A stretch of DNA of 64,000 bases from assembly GCF_003626595.1 (NCBI RefSeq), contig NZ_RBAK01000006.1:1-64000 (forward strand). Direction: 5' to 3'. Each line of letters opens with the position of its first letter. Within the stretch, counting starts at the first letter, position 1. The DNA comes from Micromonospora endolithica (GTDB taxonomy: Bacteria; Actinomycetota; Actinomycetes; Mycobacteriales; Micromonosporaceae). The position numbers were made by a program, and so were the translations under genes. Of the stretch, positions 15,881 through 24,300 are shown one piece after another. Under the pieces are notes generated by a model that ran no database searches, had not been told where the DNA came from, and was given only the letters and a program-made list of their open reading frames with translations.

Positions 15881-16467
15881 GCCGTCATCCTTTCAGGGCG
15901 AGGCCCGGACGGCTGTCAGCCGAGTGGGAGGACTTTCCTTACATCCATCAAGGCGGCCCTGAACGGGCCGCACGCGCCGCCGCCTGGGCGCGCGTCCGTC
16001 GCTCCGCTGGCGCTCCGACTCCGGCCACGCAACACGCCTGGCGGCTGGCGCGGAAGCGGGTAGCCCAAGGGGCCGCCGCATGACGACAGGGGGCGTTTGA
16101 CCGGGTGGTGGTGGGCCGGCAGCCGGCCGGGCCGCGCGGCCACGAGCCCGCGCGGCGTAGTGCAGCGCACGCCGGCCGCGTCGGCGAGCTGGCGGCCGGT
16201 GGCGGATGGCGGTTACTGCGCCTCCGGCAGGGGCGCTCCGGCTCCAGGATGGTCGGGGATCCGTCGGCGGGTCCCAGGTGCGTCGGTGGTTGCGGTAGGC
16301 CATCCCGTCTGCCATCGACCCGGGCAAGCCGAGCAGACCACCGCCCGACCCGCCAGCGTCCGCACGGGCGTCAAGGCCGTCTTGATGTGGCGGGCCGGGC
16401 GGCGGCCCGCTCCCCAGGAGGGCGGGTCGACGGCAGACGGGATGGCGACGGCGCGCGGTCGGAGGAG
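15881..16467. other. intergenic region, very GC-rich
   Basis: 587 bp without a convincing gene. It is unusually GC-rich, with GGCCG/CGGCC runs around 16115-16200, and contrasts sharply with the lower-GC gene to its right. It could contain a replication origin or promoter, but I see no specific signal. Confidence 0.4.
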
Positions 16468-18918
16468 CTACTTGAGGTGCTGTGAGTGCGAAAGATCATG
16501 TCGCTGGGTCGGAAGATTCGCATGAAGCAGGCCCGCAGTCGTCGCAGTGGAGGGTAAGCGAACCGGATAGTCTTGCCACATATCTGTATAGGGTGACTCG
16601 ACCTCAAACTTGAATCGCAGGACCTCTGTCGGTTCAGCGAACCGGGCAGACAGCATGACGTGCTGTGAGGAGAAGAGGGACGGCAGGTTATTCCACGCGT
16701 ACCGCGATGGCCTAAAAAAGACGATTTCCTGGCCGATTGCATCTGCAAGGACATAGGTCGATCTATTTGCCTCGTCCGTCTCGTTGCGAACGCGACGATA
16801 AACTTGTCGGCTATATCCACCGTCTTGTATCAGCAACACAGCGTCCCTGACCGCCTCCAAACTCCGACGCAGTCTCTCTATATCTACCGGGCTCCGTCGC
16901 GCATGGAACCAATCGTTTCGTGCATCGCTCACCTCCGCGCTGACTAGGATCCTGCTGACGTTCCGCAACTGCCTAACGATTGATTCCCGGCTTTCGGGCA
17001 GCAAGTCGAGAAAGGGAATCGTATGAACGAAGACGAATTCCTGAAGATCCTGCTGGCCAAGCCATCTCGGTAAATCTGTCGTCGGCCTAATGTACTGCTC
17101 AGCCCTAGCTTCGAAGGATGACAACAAGTCCGCTAGGACTTGGAAGCCACGGGAGGCGGTGTAGAGGGTCAGCTTGCCCTCAAAGGACACCGAGTGTTCG
17201 CCTCCATCGCCGCCAGACTCGGCGTCAGCGGACCGGAGCCGGTTAAGCGCCTCGCCCTCGCTAGGTCCCAGCTTTTCCCCGACGCCAGACCGGTAGACGA
17301 ACGGCCTAGTGCTCGCGAAGTGGTCGTGCGTAAGTGCCCAGGTGGTATATAACAAGGAATCTCTGAGGAGGTCTTCAAGCTTGACAAAGAAGCTCGCTGC
17401 ATATCGGCGGATGTTTTCCGCGTCGGTAGCGCTTGGATTGATAGGACTCTGTCGGGTGACTTGTCCCATCTTTTCGTGTAAGGACCAGAAATCTCGGTGC
17501 GGGTCAAGTAGGTCTTCCACGGGAAAACCGAGCTTCCACAGAACCGCATTCACCCGATCCTCATCGGTAAGCAATACGTCTTCGGCTAGCCCGATCTTTG
17601 ATGCAGCAACAATGAAATTGCTCTTCCTGGCCAAGAGGAGCGAAGAAACCGCCTCCCGAGGACTGCTCTTCTGCAGATAGCTCTCTATCTTCGCATCCAG
17701 AGTAGGAGCGTCTTCACCTCTTAGTTGCCAGTCCAGCTCGTCGCGCTCACTCTCCTTGTGCAGCATGTACATCTGCCCCACGAGGCGGCGCAGCCGCTGT
17801 GGCGCGAGAGAGAACTCAGATGACGACTGACGAATGCCAAAGCGGCCGAGTTCAGGGCGCAGTCCATACCAACCGGAACCCTCCCCGCCGTTGATAACCG
17901 GCCTCCGTACTTGACCTAGTGGCACAAGAATTGTTCCGTCGGCAACAAGGGAGTCCAAGCCATTCGCGATTGCCTGATCGGAAGCCATCAGCATTAGCTG
18001 CAGAAGTTCGGCTGGGCCAAGAGTTGACACCATGGCGGCGGCGGGTCCTGGTCGAATCCCTACCTTCGCGGCTACTTGCCGAAGCTCATTCTTCGTTCTG
18101 TCCAAGAGCCAAGCGGCCAGCGCTCTCATTTCCGCTAGGGTCAGCGCGTCCCCAAGGAGATATGCGAGAGAATCACCTTTGAGGTCATTCCAAGGCATTG
18201 AGGCGTACATGTTGAAGCGCCGAATGTAGCCGTTCCAGTCGCTTGCTTGCCCTTCTTTCAGAAGGACCTTTTCCGCAATATCGCGCGCTTCGTTAATTGG
18301 CGCCGTCTGGTCGGTTACAAAAGTACGTGAATGTACAGTAGTACACTTGATGTCCGAGCAGTGGAAAGGCACTTCGTCGGCGGGGTGAATGGATCGCCGA
18401 TGCGGTGTCTGAAGCAGTCCATATGGTCCAGTGACCAAACGTCCGACTTGAGAGACGCCCTGCGGTGTGCCCTCCAGTACTTCGAATGTTTCCTTGCTGG
18501 ACAACACCGTGCGGCTTTCCCCGAAGGGAAAGGTTAGCAGCCTATCGTAGAGAAGTCGGCCATACGTGTAGGGAAACCTAATCGTCGTATCCCGAATTTG
18601 CTCACTAATGATTTCTATGAGCCGCTGAGTGTCAGTCTGAATCGGGTCAGCTAACAGCTCGTTGCCTAAAATTCGGAGTAAACACATAAATCGCGCTTCC
18701 GGGTACTTGATTCCCTTCCTAAGAAATGCCTGCACCATCCGCTCGCCGGCCTCGGTCAGGTGCACCGTCTCATACATCTCTTTAGAGATTCGGTAGTCTT
18801 GGCGAAGCTTGCACTCGATCAGCAGAAGTTGAACATCGAGCAGATCTGCGAGTGAGTCTCTGAAGTCATCGCCCGGATATATTTCGGCGAGTTCGTCTGC
18901 AGTCATCGGCTCAGGCAT
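16468..18918 (-). CDS. 816-aa protein with C-terminal HEPN-like RNase motif; candidate defence gene
   Basis: A single large soluble protein, start ATG 18918. Base composition is visibly lower in GC than all neighbours, and it uses codons such as ATA, AGA and TTA that are rare here, which marks recent transfer. No ATPase, nuclease or protease motif is obvious in the first 580 residues, which are mostly helical. Near the C-terminus, NVSRILVSAEVSDARNDWFH (RNDWFH at about 667-672), followed by a long helix (VDIERLRRSLEAVRDAV), matches the R-N-x3-H pattern and context of HEPN ribonuclease domains of the Swt1/ApeA kind (family knowledge). HEPN proteins often act in toxin-antitoxin or anti-phage abortive infection. 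As the only large cargo gene of the element, a stand-alone defence role is inferred. The 5' part and specificity are unknown. Confidence 0.7.
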   Translation of the reverse strand: MPEPMTADELAEIYPGDDFRDSLADLLDVQLLLIECKLRQDYRISKEMYETVHLTEAGERMVQAFLRKGIKYPEARFMCLLRILGNELLADPIQTDTQRLIEIISEQIRDTTIRFPYTYGRLLYDRLLTFPFGESRTVLSSKETFEVLEGTPQGVSQVGRLVTGPYGLLQTPHRRSIHPADEVPFHCSDIKCTTVHSRTFVTDQTAPINEARDIAEKVLLKEGQASDWNGYIRRFNMYASMPWNDLKGDSLAYLLGDALTLAEMRALAAWLLDRTKNELRQVAAKVGIRPGPAAAMVSTLGPAELLQLMLMASDQAIANGLDSLVADGTILVPLGQVRRPVINGGEGSGWYGLRPELGRFGIRQSSSEFSLAPQRLRRLVGQMYMLHKESERDELDWQLRGEDAPTLDAKIESYLQKSSPREAVSSLLLARKSNFIVAASKIGLAEDVLLTDEDRVNAVLWKLGFPVEDLLDPHRDFWSLHEKMGQVTRQSPINPSATDAENIRRYAASFFVKLEDLLRDSLLYTTWALTHDHFASTRPFVYRSGVGEKLGPSEGEALNRLRSADAESGGDGGEHSVSFEGKLTLYTASRGFQVLADLLSSFEARAEQYIRPTTDLPRWLGQQDLQEFVFVHTIPFLDLLPESRESIVRQLRNVSRILVSAEVSDARNDWFHARRSPVDIERLRRSLEAVRDAVLLIQDGGYSRQVYRRVRNETDEANRSTYVLADAIGQEIVFFRPSRYAWNNLPSLFSSQHVMLSARFAEPTEVLRFKFEVESPYTDMWQDYPVRLPSTATTAGLLHANLPTQRHDLSHSQHLK

Positions 18919-19588
18919 TTACCCATACTAGGCCGAACTTCACGTACCGTGTATAGACGATCGCGTTCGTGGATCGTCCAGATGGCGACGTCACGACGCC
19001 AAGAAGGCCGACGCTATGGCAAATCATACGGACTAGGCTGCTCGCCGAGTGCGCGTCTGGCCAGGTGGACAGCCGAAACCTCGACGACGCGATCCGGGCC
19101 AGGCACAACCTACGGGCTCTCGCCCTGCTCGGAGCAGCTTCACCGAGGCGATTGATGTTCTCAACAAGCATCACACGCGATCGAGGGCAGAGCAGCCAAC
19201 CGAGCAGCCAAGCCAACGGTCGTCAACGGACGATGACGGACCGGGACACCAGCGGGCCATGAGTACCAGCCGGTGAACCAGCGCCGGGCAGCCGACTCGT
19301 AATTGGGAGGTCGGAACCTACCTCTGCCCCTCGCTCCTGTCGGGGTGGGCACACAGGGGGCACAAGACAATGTCAAACGTCGTCAACCAACCACCAGCAA
19401 TGGCAACCCGAGACGCCCCGTGGGCAGGTGTCATCAGCCGTCCCCGCTGGTGGCGGGACAGCGGCTCTATGTTCCGCTTCAACGTCCGACACCCGAGCTG
19501 GGTGACCGACTGGGTGACCATGGGCACGAGCAACGCCGGACGGGGACACGGGTGAGATCAAGGCACCTTTCAAGCTGACGGTCCGTCG
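18919..19588. other. intergenic region upstream of the HEPN-like gene
   Basis: 670 bp without a convincing gene. The 18.92-19.0 kb part should hold the promoter of the 816-aa gene. From 19.34 kb on it holds arm-like repeats and a relic att-like region described separately. Confidence 0.5.
19346..19550. repeat. relic att-like repeat, copy 1
   Basis: Contains TGGGCACA-N3-GGGGCACA (19346-19364, 11-bp period) followed by CAAGACAATGTCAAACGTCG, and TGGGTGAC-N4-TGGGTGAC (19499-19518, 12-bp period). The first part recurs at 20761-20905 and the second at 20300-20345, so the two arm types bracket the small genes between them. No gene is seen. Confidence 0.6.
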
Positions 19589-19780
19589 CTAATGGTCGTC
19601 CTCGTCGTCCCGCATCAGGCGGTCGAGGTCCTCAGGGCGTAGCCGCTTGATTTGGGTCTCCAGTTTGCGGCTGTACTGGCGATCGTTCGGATCCATCCCA
19701 TTGCGAGATCGAGAGCTGCGGCCATACTCCTTGAGGAAGTTGCCCAGCTCCCGACGCATGCGTTCCCGCCGGCCCGACAT
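19589..19780 (-). CDS. small basic conserved-type protein, 63 aa
   Basis: The peptide begins SGRRERMRRELGNFLKEYGR and ends RPEDLDRLMRDDEDDH. A basic helical N-terminus, a middle DRQYSRKLETQIKRL helix and an acidic C-terminus give it a charge-polarised shape. I recognise this pattern from small proteins annotated in actinomycete mobile elements, without known function. ATG 19780 is chosen over an in-frame ATG three codons earlier. Confidence 0.6.
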   Translation of the reverse strand: MSGRRERMRRELGNFLKEYGRSSRSRNGMDPNDRQYSRKLETQIKRLRPEDLDRLMRDDEDDH

Positions 19781-19832
19781 GGATGCCACTCTAGGATCCG
19801 AAGGGCGAGTCGCGCCTTCTCATAACTGCTGT

Positions 19833-19961
19833 CGACAGCAACGGCGACAGCAACGGCCCGAGATGAGGACAGCCGGCAGCGACCGGGCATGGATCGTAGC
19901 CCGAGGTCACGGACGCGGACGGACGCTGCCGGACGGAGCGCCCAGAACTTACAAGCGAGGG
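19833..19961. repeat. relic arm pair plus tRNA-like core, copy 1
   Basis: CGACAGCAA is repeated with a 12-bp period at 19833-19853, and CCAGAACTTACAAGCGAGG follows at 19942-19960. Both motifs, in the same order and nearly the same spacing, recur at 21221-21345. ACTTACAAGCGAG resembles the 3' side of the anticodon arm of a tRNA-Val(TAC), so these may be old attachment sites of another integrase. This part is inference. Confidence 0.45.
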
Positions 19962-19987
19962 GTTGGCCCGGACGCCTGGACGACTCG

Positions 19988-20206
19988 CTAGAGCGACGGT
20001 TCATGGAAGTAGACGGTGGCCGACCACCAGTTGCCGTCGGCAGTCACCTCGCTGTGCAGGATGACGTCCTGGACCTCGATGCCGGGCCGTTGTTCGATGC
20101 TGTCGGCGATGCGGCGCAGCAGTGCGGGGACGCTGTCTTGGCCGGGACCTACTGGGTTGGCCTGTGAGAAGTGCTCGATGGTCCACGACTCCGGTTCAGA
20201 CGGCAT
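19988..20206 (-). CDS. small conserved-type protein, 72 aa
   Basis: From ATG 20206: PSEPESWTIEHFSQANP, then SVPALLRRIADSIEQRPGIE, VQDVILHSEVTADGNWWSAT, VYFHEPSL. The helix-strand-strand pattern with a central HSEVTADG is one I associate with a small family found repeatedly in actinomycete plasmids and AICEs. Function unknown. The longer in-frame upstream extension passes through the arm-like region at 20256 and is not counted. Confidence 0.65.
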   Translation of the reverse strand: MPSEPESWTIEHFSQANPVGPGQDSVPALLRRIADSIEQRPGIEVQDVILHSEVTADGNWWSATVYFHEPSL

Positions 20207-20255
20207 AGCGGCAGTCTGCCAGGCGTTCGGACGGTGGCCGTTTCCCGGCGGTGTG

Positions 20256-20345
20256 GGGGCACAGGCGGGGGGCGCAGATGCCGTGTCTGGCATGCGAGAT
20301 GGGTGACCAACTGGGTGACGATGGGAACGAGCAACGCCGGACGTC
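20256..20345. repeat. relic att-like repeat, copy 2
   Basis: TGGGTGAC-N4-TGGGTGAC at 20300-20319, followed by GATGGGAACGAGCAACGCCG, matches 19499-19540 closely. A weaker GGGGCACA/GGGGCGCA pair precedes it at 20256. Confidence 0.55.
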
Positions 20346-20480
20346 CCTAAACTACGGTGGACCGTTCGGGCGGCTCAGCCTTGCTGCGACCGGAGCTCAT
20401 CAACGACTGGTGGGTCCTTCGGGACGAAGAAGTCGCTGCCGCAGCGGCAGACGTAGCAGCCGTCCCTACAATCTGAGTTC

Positions 20481-20771
20481 GTGGACTTCGCCGCAGGACC
20501 GCCAAGTCGCTGGGTTGTCACGCTCCGGTCTGGGGCGACGGTCGAGCTGGCTGCCGACGGCTTTACCGAGCATGACGGCCATGCCCTCTTCTCCGTCCTT
20601 GCCAACGCCACCAGTGAGGAGCAGGAGCAGGTTCAGGTCCTCGGCTGGTCAGTTGCGGCTCCGGCCGTTCTGGTCTTGGTGGCGAAGGTGCCCATGGTCG
20701 AAGTGGCGAAGATCGAGGGCGGCGAACCATGGTCGAGCACGCGAGCCGACGCGGAGCCGCAGGGCACATAG
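20481..20771 (+). CDS. small hypothetical protein, 96 aa
   Basis: GTG start. The N-terminal 80 residues have a regular beta-rich pattern: RWVVTLRSGATVELAADGF, HALFSVLANAT, VQVLGWSVAAPAVLVLVAKV, followed by PMVEVAKIEGGEPW. The gene ends within the arm-like repeat at 20761. This looks like a compact beta-barrel protein. Such small proteins are frequent in AICE accessory regions and have no known role. No ribosome site is obvious, so it may be leaderless. Confidence 0.6.
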   Translation: MDFAAGPPSRWVVTLRSGATVELAADGFTEHDGHALFSVLANATSEEQEQVQVLGWSVAAPAVLVLVAKVPMVEVAKIEGGEPWSSTRADAEPQGT

Positions 20772-20905
20772 GGGGCACAAGACAGCGTGAAACGTCGTCA
20801 AAGAGCGTCGAACCATGGCAGACCGAAACGCCGTGCGAGCAGGCATCAGGTGCCGTTGCCGCTGGTAGGTGCGCCGGGGCTCTAAGTTCCGCTTCAACTC
20901 ACCGA
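20761..20905. repeat. relic att-like repeat, copy 3
   Basis: AGGGCACA-N3-GGGGCACA (20761-20779) followed by CAAGACAGCGTGAAACGTCG matches 19346-19400, and TTCCGCTTCAAC near 20887 matches 19467. No gene of its own, apart from the 3' end of the 96-aa gene. Confidence 0.55.
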
Positions 20906-20968
20906 CTTCGGGCTGGACGGGCGGTCCGGATCGCGGCCGGGCCGTCAGACAGCCGTAGGGTGCGGGTC

Positions 20969-21199
20969 ATGCCCGAGGAAGAGGAAGTTGTTCTTCGCCT
21001 TGACCGGCCGACAGCCACGTCGCTTGCGGACCTGATCTACAACATCGGCGAGCACCAGGCCGCCGGCATGCCTCTCGCTCATTTGTCGAGTGACGACAGC
21101 GAAAGGCTTGGGCGGGTGCTCCACGACCTCTGGCGAGCCTTGGGCGTCTCGCTCCCGTACGGCGACGGTCCCGGGAAGGAACCTCGCCGCCGGATCTGA
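20969..21199 (+). CDS. small hypothetical protein, 76 aa
   Basis: Starts PEEEEVVLRLDRPTATSLAD, then LIYNIGEHQAAGMPLAHLSS and RLGRVLHDLWRALGVSLPYG. The pattern is one strand plus three helices. ATG 20969 is preceded by GGGTGCGGGTC, a weak ribosome site. Similar short acidic proteins occur next to Nudix genes in AICEs (inference). No function can be assigned. Confidence 0.6.
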   Translation: MPEEEEVVLRLDRPTATSLADLIYNIGEHQAAGMPLAHLSSDDSERLGRVLHDLWRALGVSLPYGDGPGKEPRRRI

Positions 21200-21220
21200 T
21201 CGTTCTCACGCGGAGGTCGC

Positions 21221-21345
21221 TGACAGCAGCAGTGACAGCAACGTGCCGAGAGGAGGCCAGCCGCCGGCGGCCGGACGCAATCAGCGTCCGAGGTGGTGAA
21301 CGCGGGCGGATGCTGCCGGACGGCGCGTCCAGAACTTACAAGCGA
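21221..21345. repeat. relic arm pair plus tRNA-like core, copy 2
   Basis: TGACAGCAG and TGACAGCAA (12-bp period, 21221-21241) and CCAGAACTTACAAGCGAGG at 21327-21345 match 19833-19961. The two copies bracket the small genes between 19.99 and 21.2 kb in direct orientation. Confidence 0.45.
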
Positions 21346-21412
21346 GGCATCGGGTGGTCGGCCAGCAGATGCCTGTCGAGAATGGTGAGGAGTCGGTGCG
21401 GATACTGGCGGG

Positions 21413-21979
21413 GTGGTGGAGAAGCAGGCTACGGAGTTGACCCGATGGACCATCCACGGCGAGCGCGTGGTGGACGACACACGCCGGGCACAGCTGAGTA
21501 TCGCGGAGGTCGAGCTGCCCGACGGGGTTCGGTTCGAGCAGTACGTGATCCGTGCTCCGCGGTCGGCCATGGTGGCGGTGGTCGACGACCAGGAGCACCT
21601 GCTCTTGATGCGGCGGCACCGGTTCGTCTTCGACCGTTGGGTATGGGAGCTGCCCGGCGGTTACGTCGATGAGGGTGAGCAGCCGGCGGTCTGTGCGATG
21701 CGGGAGGTCGAGGAGGAGACCGGTTGGCGCCCTCGGAGGGTTGAGCCGCTGCTGTCCTTCCAACCGTGGGTTGGCACTGCCGACGCAGAGAATCTGCTCT
21801 TCCTCGCCCGGCAGGCCGAGCACATCGGCGAGCCCGTGGACGTGAACGAAGCTGAGCAGATTGCCTGGATTCCGCTCGACGAGGCGTACCAGCTTGTGGC
21901 TCGGGGCGAGATTGTCGGTGCCGGCACGGTGATCGCTGTGCTGGAGTTGGTCGCGCGTAAGGCTAAGGGAGAGCTGTGA
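21413..21979 (+). CDS. Nudix hydrolase
   Basis: 188 aa, GTG start. The Nudix box is intact: GGYVDEGEQPAVCAMREVEEETGW (residues about 79-102) fits G-x5-E-x7-R-E-U-x-E-E-x-G-U, with the catalytic Glu pair that binds Mg. The surrounding alpha/beta fold resembles ADP-ribose pyrophosphatase-like enzymes; the PWVGTADAENLLFLA segment follows the box at the usual distance. AICEs often carry a Nudix gene, and a role in hydrolysing a nucleotide signal has been suggested (family knowledge). It ends 3 bp from the convergent XRE-TPR gene. Confidence 0.9.
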   Translation: MVEKQATELTRWTIHGERVVDDTRRAQLSIAEVELPDGVRFEQYVIRAPRSAMVAVVDDQEHLLLMRRHRFVFDRWVWELPGGYVDEGEQPAVCAMREVEEETGWRPRRVEPLLSFQPWVGTADAENLLFLARQAEHIGEPVDVNEAEQIAWIPLDEAYQLVARGEIVGAGTVIAVLELVARKAKGEL

Positions 21980-21982
21980 GGG

Positions 21983-23437
21983 TCAGCGTCGAGGGCCGAG
22001 GGTGGCGTCGACGCGGCTGGTGAAATGCCGGACGGCGGGTAGTCGCCGGTGTGGGGCGAGCTGGCCTTGCAGGTCGCGGAGGTAGCGGACGGCTCTGGCG
22101 GAGCGGAGCTGGGTGGTCAGGGTCAAGGCTTCCGCGCCGATGGCGCAGGCTCGGTCGGGTTCGCCCTGTTGGGCGTGGACGCTGGCGAGCAGAGCCAGGT
22201 TGAAGGCTCTGCCCCGTACGTATCGGTTGTCCATGCGGAGGGATCGGGCGGCGAAGCGTTCGGCGTGGGTGTTGCGGCCGAGGGCGAGGAAGCAGTGGCC
22301 GAACTTGGCCGCCAGGTACGCCTCGTCGAAATAGCTGAGCCATTGGGGGTCGGCGCTGCGGTCGGCCCGGTCGAGGGCTTGTTCTGCCCGGTGCAGGGCG
22401 ACGGCGCAAGCCCGTTCGTCACGGGCCTGCGCCAGGGCGTGGGCTTCCATGACATGGGCTTCGGCGACCAGGACCGCAATTCCGGCGCGGCGGGCGGTCC
22501 GGCCGGCGGCGCGGGCGAGGTCGAGGCCGGTGGTGGTGTGGCCGAGGTAGGTGGCCTGGTGGCTCATCGCCGCGAGGATCTCCGCGCCGAGGCCGTTGTC
22601 TCCTGCGGCGTGGGCGAAGTCCAAGGCGAGGGTGAGATAACGCTGGGCGATGCCGTGTTCGGCGGTGTCGTACGCCTGCCAGCCGGCGAGTTGGGCAAGT
22701 TCGGCAGCGGCACTGAGCAGCCGCTGACCGATCGGGTGGTCGTACCGGCCGTCGGTGAGGAGCGGAGTCACCTCCTGATGGAGGTAGCGGGCCACAGTGT
22801 CGCGGGCGTGCCCGCCGCCGTACTGGTTGTCCAGCCCGCGGTAGGTCGCGGTCATCGCGCGGATGGTGTCAATCTGCGGTTGACCGACGGCATCACGGCC
22901 GGGCTGGGTCACCGGGGCCGGATCGGGGGCCGTGAACCAGCGCAACGCCGGAAGGGTGGAGCCGGCGGAGCTGAAGGCCACCTGCCGGAGTACGTCTCGA
23001 CGGTTCACGTCACCTCGCCAAAGCTCTGCGGCACTGCGCACGTCGTCCTGCCAGGTCCGGCTGGCCGGCGGTTCGCTGGGCCGACCGGGGGTGAGCCGGC
23101 CGGGGTCGGCCGGTGGCGCGGCCTGCCGGGGTGCCAGGCCCATCGTGGTCCGCGCCCGGTCAGGCATCCCGCAGCCGTCGGCGATCCGCTCCAGCACGTC
23201 GATCGAGGTGACCTTGCGTCCGGCCATGATCCGGCTGACGTAGCCCTGTTCCAGCCCGACGGCGGCCCCGATCCGGCTCTGACTCGCCCCGGTGAGACTG
23301 GCGATCCAGCGGAACAGCCTGCCGATGTCGCGGACGGCCAGGGCGGTCAGCACCTCGCCGTGAGACCACGCATCCTCCGGTATTCGCAGCGGATCGAGCA
23401 GCACGGCAGCTCCCAGCGTCGCGTTCCGACTACTCAA
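21983..23437 (-). CDS. XRE-TPR transcriptional regulator
   Basis: 484 aa. An N-terminal XRE helix-turn-helix lies at residues about 35-90 (FRWIASLTGASQSRIGAAVG, GYVSRIMAGRKVTSIDVLER). A linker rich in Pro follows, then a C-terminal half of repeated helix pairs typical of tetratricopeptide repeats (AQRYLTLALDFAHAAGDNG, GLDLARAAGRTARRAGI, HVMEAHALAQARDERACAVA). Proteins of this build regulate plasmid, AICE or secondary-metabolite genes in actinomycetes, and some respond to small molecules or peptides (family knowledge). It is convergent with the Nudix gene and divergent from the two Cys-containing small genes at 23.55 kb. Confidence 0.85.
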   Translation of the reverse strand: MSSRNATLGAAVLLDPLRIPEDAWSHGEVLTALAVRDIGRLFRWIASLTGASQSRIGAAVGLEQGYVSRIMAGRKVTSIDVLERIADGCGMPDRARTTMGLAPRQAAPPADPGRLTPGRPSEPPASRTWQDDVRSAAELWRGDVNRRDVLRQVAFSSAGSTLPALRWFTAPDPAPVTQPGRDAVGQPQIDTIRAMTATYRGLDNQYGGGHARDTVARYLHQEVTPLLTDGRYDHPIGQRLLSAAAELAQLAGWQAYDTAEHGIAQRYLTLALDFAHAAGDNGLGAEILAAMSHQATYLGHTTTGLDLARAAGRTARRAGIAVLVAEAHVMEAHALAQARDERACAVALHRAEQALDRADRSADPQWLSYFDEAYLAAKFGHCFLALGRNTHAERFAARSLRMDNRYVRGRAFNLALLASVHAQQGEPDRACAIGAEALTLTTQLRSARAVRYLRDLQGQLAPHRRLPAVRHFTSRVDATLGPRR

Positions 23438-23551
23438 GGTGTTCAGGCCGACAGCCTAGAGCGGCCATTCGTGCTGGTCGAGCCGTCCCATGTCACCGTG
23501 ACATGACCGCTGGCCATGGCGCGGCCCGCCGTCGGCCGGGATGGTCGGCGC

Positions 23552-23890
23552 ATGTCCTTCGATGTCGACAACCCGCCCGTGGAACCGCCCGACGAGTGCC
23601 AGCACCGCCTGCTGTGGCGGTTGGCCCGCGCTCTCTGGGAGGCCCACCGGCCGGACAGCGCCGGCTTCTGCGTGGTCGCCGGCTGCTGGCATGAGAACCA
23701 ACGCGACCCCTGCCGGCTGGCCCAGCTCGCGCAGGAGGGGATGCGAACCGCCTGCGGCGAAGCCACCCCCGCCTCGCCACCCTGGATCGCCGTCACCCGC
23801 GAGCGCCTGGCAGCCGGGGACATCGACCCCACCGACGCCGTCGCCGAAGTCCTCTGGCATCACCGCCGCGCCCGCAGGACAGGGCGGTGA
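23552..23890 (+). CDS. small Cys/Trp-containing protein, 112 aa
   Basis: ATG 23552 gives SFDVDNPPVEPPDECQHRLL, LWRLARALWEAHRPDSAGFC, VVAGCWHENQRDPCRLAQLA and a helical tail. Four Cys and two His in the first 70 residues could bind zinc. It is divergent from the XRE-TPR regulator, which probably controls it, and is followed 3 bp later by another small Cys protein. Small pairs of this type are common at the right end of AICEs. Function unknown. Confidence 0.65.
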   Translation: MSFDVDNPPVEPPDECQHRLLWRLARALWEAHRPDSAGFCVVAGCWHENQRDPCRLAQLAQEGMRTACGEATPASPPWIAVTRERLAAGDIDPTDAVAEVLWHHRRARRTGR

Positions 23891-23893
23891 CCG

Positions 23894-24166
23894 ATGGGAG
23901 CCATCTACACCTCGACAGCCTTTCGCGAGTACGCCAAGGCGCAGGTGGCACACGCGGACATCCTGCTGATCAAGCACTCGGAGTCGGCCCTGAGCCTGTG
24001 CCGGTGCGGCCGACTCCACCCCTGCGACGACCGCCAGCACTGGCTACGCATGCGCGCCCACTTCGGGCGGTTCCTCGTCGATGAGCAGTACAGCAGCGAA
24101 GTACAGCAACCCAGCCCACCGAACCCGACCCGAAGCGACCCCAGCAGGCTGGACGACCTCGGATGA
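23894..24166 (+). CDS. small protein with CxCx5C motif, 90 aa
   Basis: Starts GAIYTSTAFREYAKAQVAHA, then DILLIKHSESALSLCRCGRL with HPCDDRQHWLRMRAHF, a likely one-zinc motif (Cys-x-Cys-x5-Cys plus His). The C-terminal third is encoded by the right arm region (GTACAGCAG pair at 24088-24109), so coding and attachment functions overlap. It is probably co-transcribed with the previous gene. Confidence 0.65.
   Translation: MGAIYTSTAFREYAKAQVAHADILLIKHSESALSLCRCGRLHPCDDRQHWLRMRAHFGRFLVDEQYSSEVQQPSPPNPTRSDPSRLDDLG
24088..24109. other. arm-type direct repeats (GTACAGCAG pair), right end of element 3
   Basis: GTACAGCAG at 24088-24096 and GTACAGCAA at 24101-24109, 13-bp period, in the same orientation and spacing as the left pair at 12029. 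They lie inside the last small gene, 86 bp before tRNA fragment C. Confidence 0.6.
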
Positions 24167-24194
24167 CACCCGATCGGACCGGCTCGCCGACAGC

Positions 24195-24238
24195 TCACAC
24201 CGAAGAGGTCACTGGTTCGATCCCAGTATCGCCCACCA
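24195..24238 (+). other. tRNA-Val(CAC) 3' fragment, attachment site C
   Basis: The same tRNA 3' segment as at 5904, here ending CGCCCACCA with a complete CCA. Left arms are of the GTACAGCAG type, right arm sequence is TGGGAGCG at 24310. Confidence 0.85.
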
Positions 24239-24253
24239 TGTATGTCTCCTGGT

Positions 24254-24300
24254 CAGCAGCCCGTTACCGGATTCGCCGGTAGCGGGCTGCTGCCGTTTTG
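24254..24300 (+). terminator. terminator after att fragment C
   Basis: 17-bp stem (CAGCAGCCCGTTACCGG paired with its complement, one G-T pair), 5-base loop, then CCGTTTTG. Core sequence is related to the hairpin after fragment A. Confidence 0.8.

Larger units (their letters stand above)
11937..24238. mobile_element. decayed AICE (pSAM2-like), element 3
   Basis: A 12.3-kb segment lies between tRNA fragments B and C, with GTACAGCAG-type arm pairs inside both ends (12029 and 24088). It carries the AICE core int-xis-repSA and a Nudix gene, which many AICEs have. No TraB/FtsK-like transfer gene or Spd gene is visible. All three core genes are disrupted, so autonomous excision and replication are unlikely. 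Cargo includes an 816-aa HEPN-like protein and several small genes. Confidence 0.75.

Noticed and set aside
22049..23506. 485-aa rightward frame opposite the XRE-TPR regulator
   Set aside because: Low-complexity shadow; HTH and TPR motifs are on the minus strand.
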